From SAR202 cluster bacterium bin90 (lineage in GTDB: Bacteria; Chloroflexota; Dehalococcoidia; Lucifugimonadales; JADFKI01), in NCBI GenBank assembly GCA_002238855.1, contig MPND01000014.1, positions 28,179-92,178 on the forward strand: DNA of 64,000 bases, given 5' to 3'. The notes under the pieces were generated by a model. It had not been told where the DNA came from. It was given only the letters and a program-made list of their open reading frames with translations, and made no database searches. A program made the position numbers and the translations under genes. Each line of letters begins with the position of its first letter. Position 1 is the first letter of the stretch. Shown here one piece after another: positions 61,601-64,000 of this stretch.

Positions 61601-64000
61601 GACGGAGATCACCGTTGGCGAGGTGATTCAGCAGAGCGCGAAGGCGACTATCACTATTAAGGCGCCCAATGGCGAGTCACAGATGATATACGTGCGCTTC
61701 CGGAAGGTGACCAATCCGGTGAATACTGACTGGACGGATGCTGTAGACACCACAAGCACAACTGATACCGCTAACACACCGTTGTCCAACCTAACCTCCG
61801 GCACAGAGTACGAGGCGCAGGCTTCGCTTGACGAAAACTTCCCCAGCACAGCGGGCGTCACCGTTATTTCTCAGCCGTTTACTACGGAGGGTCCCAGCCT
61901 TACAGGATTGACAGAGATAGAAGTCTCGCTGAATGGCGCAAAACTCAAGGCGGCCATTCAGGCTCCGAATGACGAATCTCAGACAGTCTATTACCGCTAC
62001 CGACCGACCAGTCAGTCCGATTGGAGCACCACGGCGACAGACGCGGGCAGCAGTAGCACTACCAGCCAGCCGAATGGCGAAAGCGCCAATATCGAGATTA
62101 CAGGGCTCAGTTCCAGCACGTCATACAAAGTACAGGCTTCTCTGTCCAGCGACCTGGATAGTCCCACGGCAGATGTCGTCTCAGCTACAATCACGACGCT
62201 CACGCCCAATCCGAGCATATCGAAGGTCGTAATCAGCGAAGAAAAGCAGATAGCCGCGAAGGCGACGGTCACGATAGCGAACCCGGGGACGGCGGGCAAC
62301 ACTGTCTATCTGCGCCACCGCGAGAAAGGGACTACGAACTGGAGCAGTCCTGCACTGACGGGCAGTACAACCGGCAGTGAAACAGAGGTCGAAGTTACAA
62401 TTTCCGGACTCACTGCTGATAAGAGCTACGAAGCAGAGTTGTCGCTCGCCAGTGATTTCAGCAACAGCACGATAATACCGTTTTCCACAATACCCTATCC
62501 TTCGGTGGAATCGGTAGCCGTTACGGATATAGGGAAGACGACCGCCAAAGTTACGGTCAGCATAAATGATGAAGACGGCGTCTCGCGCGAAGTACACCTG
62601 CGCTACATCGTGAAATCGGACACGCTGAATTGGACCAATGACGGTACAGTGACCAAGACGGACGACAACGGCACAGATACGGCGACCAAGGACTTGGACA
62701 ACCTGTCGTCAGGAACGACCTATATCCTTCAGGCATCGTATGATACCAACTTTATTGCGGGAGTCGAAGAAGCCGAATTCACCACGCATCATATCCCAAG
62801 TATAGGATCGGTCACAGCGGATACCATCACCAAGACGACCGCGCGCGCCGTCGTTGATATAGCACACCACGACGATTCTGAGCTGACGGTCGAGTTGCGC
62901 TACCAGGTGAAGGCCGAAACACAGGACTGGACTACTAATGTGACGACTGCCCAGGCAGTCAGCAGTGAGAACCCAGTTACCAAAGTCCTGGCAAGTCTGA
63001 CAGCGGGGACAGAATACGTGCTGCAGGCGTCGTTCGACAGCACGTTCCCCGACGGCGCGACGAAGGAATACACATTCACAACGAAGAACCTGCCCAGCAT
63101 ATTGTCGGTAAGCGTCGGCAATGAGGGGCAGACTTCCGCGAGAGCTACCATCACCATAGCAAACTCAGACGGTAGTACGCAGACAGCAAAGTTGCAGTTC
63201 AGGACCACCAGTCCGCAAGGCCAGTGGAGCACGCCTCCGTTGGAAGGCAGCAGCACGAGTGCAACTGCCAGCATCTCCATCAGCGGACTGACGGCGAACA
63301 CGAGCTACGAAGTGCAGGCCTGGCTCGTGACGGACGAGAGCAACAAGGTTACTGACACATTCAGAACACAGTCAGTGCCACAACTGCCACCGAAGAATAA
63401 TCCGCCGGTGAACATCAATCCGCCTCAGCAGAGGTCGCTTGTTCCGAGCGTGTCTTCGGTCACATTCGGCAATATTACACAGACGGCAGCGAACGCCACG
63501 GTGAGCCTGAGTAACGCGGGCAGTTCGCGCAAGACAGTGCGCCTGCACTATCGCGAGGACGGCACCATGGCGTGGAGCACTCCTGCGAAGTCCAGGAAGA
63601 CTACTGGCTCGAGCGCGACCATTTCGCTCACAGACCTGACTGCGAGTACGACCTACGAGGTGCAAGCTTGGCTCACCAACAACTCGCCACCCTCCGGCAC
63701 GCAGATCTACGAGTTCACCACGCTTGACGAGGTGGTCTCTGTGCCGAACATATCAGCTCTTGAATGCGAGAACACCGGGCAGACCTCTGCCACAGCTATG
63801 GTGAAGATCGCGAACGCCGGCACGGATATGAAAGAGATCTATCTCAAGCACAGCATGGACGGAGTGGATAGTTGGACTATGCTTCCGTCGCCTTCAGTCA
63901 CTTACACAGATAGCACCTCCATCAGCCTGACAGGACTGCAGGTGGGGACAACCTACCAAGTAGCCGTCGCGCTGACGAACGATTTCAACGGGATGCTGAC
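58620..64000 (+). CDS. Giant exported fibronectin-type-III-like repeat protein (3' end beyond window)
   Basis: At least 1793 residues, open to the window edge with no in-frame stop after 58559. Start GTG at 58620 gives a basic N-region and a Sec signal (about residues 29-50, WVMWSVAVLFAGLAVAVL, cleavage after TVSA). A unique N-terminal region (about 52-290, with a few cysteines) leads to one repeat near 59.5 kb, two classical Fn3 domains (PGQPTIDSVEEGDSQLTVEW, PGAPRNLGVAEGNAKLTLTW) and about twelve variant modules with a TVHLRYR core. Likely a surface or adhesion protein. An ATG at 58704 would cut off the basic N-region. Confidence 0.82.
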   Translation, partial: MQSIKFPCRFSFLTRRAKGRIRHRTTWVMWSVAVLFAGLAVAVLMQRTVSADGPTFDITVPMAGTTVNYETAKAQFTISNLPSTINDSNWVVGINWSTPLDSYGDSKTAVGSGVNYTPNNIFEATLSNGTITANGVALKKMIPDSEYTLKVTLYEIHSGGSWLRRGEGSTTFMTKAGCTDAGDMADNSVGLKPSWFGLYFVSHVDVNELTIVVSANNAYAPENSGRCLYYKCNEDGGGNSGILTAYFHYMNGSSRRAVIRLTGLEPGTRYHFTLSVDDALSAGNVGISGTTLGEDTGISGIDISNLTQNSAAATAKIRDASEDDKIVYMRMRTSPEGAEEEDKGFWIDQDSMSTKGSTAKFGLSSLSAGTRYEVEASVEAEYSPGKSHSVYFVTLPGQPTIDSVEEGDSQLTVEWSAPAEAPAPLTGYTVKRQDYDEYTDYDTTPPPTSTVVLHDVGADVTDYTITGLTNGKEYVIWVIAKNESYDAFGGTSSNEAYGTPMGLPGAPRNLGVAEGNAKLTLTWEAPAPQDGVTVNGYKLEWKANTVTAWDAQTGVSKADVSGLTREITHLTNGTTYDVRVRADNGVTSDSFAWATGSGTPVADPNVGSITVKERTQTSATLTVNIDNGKDTGHTVHLRYREKTTSAWTDATDQTSSNDSAEFVLGSLKAGTTYEVLAWLDDDSAPQASDAEEFYTLPAVAGITFNDRTRVSAKATVSLTVSGIDTSSHTVHLRYREKTTSSWTNAADVIAANGSAEFTLSGLDAATIYEVQASLDNDPEPADSETYDFYTLAEAATVTVSDEGQTTAKATVTLHIASGDDSTKTVHLRYRTNGTPPGSWVTFTPSKTTTTDSVEFSLMGLKSDTDYRVEAWTEDDFDNVTAPSDTFKTLRPTVSKVDVKDADIRQESATATVTIQAPNGEDQTVYLRYRPSTQEGWGTTASDAGEITSVSSSTGTASVPISGLKSDTLYEVEASLETDYSQSDTASFTTGGPTLTEITVGEVIQQSAKATITIKAPNGESQMIYVRFRKVTNPVNTDWTDAVDTTSTTDTANTPLSNLTSGTEYEAQASLDENFPSTAGVTVISQPFTTEGPSLTGLTEIEVSLNGAKLKAAIQAPNDESQTVYYRYRPTSQSDWSTTATDAGSSSTTSQPNGESANIEITGLSSSTSYKVQASLSSDLDSPTADVVSATITTLTPNPSISKVVISEEKQIAAKATVTIANPGTAGNTVYLRHREKGTTNWSSPALTGSTTGSETEVEVTISGLTADKSYEAELSLASDFSNSTIIPFSTIPYPSVESVAVTDIGKTTAKVTVSINDEDGVSREVHLRYIVKSDTLNWTNDGTVTKTDDNGTDTATKDLDNLSSGTTYILQASYDTNFIAGVEEAEFTTHHIPSIGSVTADTITKTTARAVVDIAHHDDSELTVELRYQVKAETQDWTTNVTTAQAVSSENPVTKVLASLTAGTEYVLQASFDSTFPDGATKEYTFTTKNLPSILSVSVGNEGQTSARATITIANSDGSTQTAKLQFRTTSPQGQWSTPPLEGSSTSATASISISGLTANTSYEVQAWLVTDESNKVTDTFRTQSVPQLPPKNNPPVNINPPQQRSLVPSVSSVTFGNITQTAANATVSLSNAGSSRKTVRLHYREDGTMAWSTPAKSRKTTGSSATISLTDLTASTTYEVQAWLTNNSPPSGTQIYEFTTLDEVVSVPNISALECENTGQTSATAMVKIANAGTDMKEIYLKHSMDGVDSWTMLPSPSVTYTDSTSISLTGLQVGTTYQVAVALTNDFNGML
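60420..64000 (+). repeat. About twelve tandem Fn3-like modules of 290-330 bases
   Basis: Module starts lie near 60.42, 60.71, 61.00, 61.29, 61.60, 61.89, 62.21, 62.50, 62.79, 63.09, 63.43 and 63.74 kb. Each has SxxxxTxxATVTI, then (T/V)xLRYR, a Trp-containing strand, and L(K/S)xxTxYEVxA(S/W)L ending in FxT. A Pro/Asn-rich break (PQLPPKNNPP) separates the last two modules from the rest. Copies are diverged at the DNA level, so this is an old array, not a recent expansion. Confidence 0.8.

Noticed and set aside
58704..64000. ATG at 58704 as the start of the giant repeat protein.
   Set aside because: It has no ribosome site and would remove the basic N-region of the signal peptide. GTG at 58620 gives a complete Sec signal, though its ribosome site is also weak.
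1..64000. CRISPR arrays, insertion sequences, tRNA and rRNA genes, replication origin.
   Set aside because: No regularly spaced direct repeats, transposase-like proteins, cloverleaf T-loop signatures, rRNA-like stretches or DnaA-box clusters were seen on either strand by eye.

Overview
The window reads as a chromosomal segment of a free-living or host-associated Chloroflexota bacterium, most like the SAR202 / Dehalococcoidia-related lineages. This is inferred from gene content only: luciferase-like flavin monooxygenases, several sulfatases, CaiB-type CoA transferase, paired DUF1800/DUF1501 genes and oligopeptide-type ABC lipoproteins with long Pro/Ala linkers. No rRNA or tRNA gene is visible to confirm it. 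Genes are tightly packed, many with 1-4 base start/stop overlaps. Several intergenic spaces hold near-consensus TTGACA-N17/18-TATAAT promoters.

Layout. 1-4.9 kb: a partial flavin monooxygenase, a DUF2177 membrane protein, and an E1alpha-E1beta-E2-lipB operon (2-oxoacid dehydrogenase plus the octanoyltransferase that feeds its lipoyl domain). 4.9-8.8 kb: an oligopeptide-type ABC importer without its ATPases. 8.8-15.4 kb: an SDR, then module A (DUF1800, DUF1501, two NHL propellers, a VOC protein). 15.4-22.1 kb: three formylglycine-type sulfatases, a metallo-beta-lactamase hydrolase and a HepT/MntA toxin-antitoxin pair. 22-30 kb: housekeeping genes (enoyl-CoA hydratase, aspS, Lrp/AsnC regulator, plsY, PHP phosphoesterase, rny). 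29.9-30.8 kb: a membrane-anchored peroxiredoxin-like lipoprotein whose gene has an in-frame UGA exactly at the first position of the CxxC redox motif, followed by a SECIS-like hairpin; it is a selenoprotein candidate. 30.9-34.4 kb: pncB, a carboxymuconolactone-decarboxylase-like protein and an MFS gene broken by a 68-base tandem duplication. 34.5-39.1 kb: module B (DUF1800, NHL, a glycine-zipper protein, DUF1501, an orphan HicB-like protein). 39.1-44.1 kb: a flavin monooxygenase and a second ABC importer. 44.2-47.0 kb: vapBC with an aldo/keto reductase and an MFS transporter. 47.1-52.6 kb: an imuB-dnaE2-SRAP DNA-damage cassette with a LexA-like operator inside its promoter. 52.6-58.3 kb: CoA transferase, tandem-GNAT protein and a large BNR/Asp-box propeller. 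58.6-64 kb: the start of a giant exported protein of fibronectin-III-like repeats that runs off the end of the window.

The strongest findings are the selenocysteine lipoprotein with its SECIS element, the SOS-type mutagenesis cassette, the two DUF1800/DUF1501/NHL modules whose proteins lack export signals, and the giant repeat protein. No intergenic stretch exceeds 300 bases. I saw no CRISPR array, insertion sequence, tRNA or rRNA.
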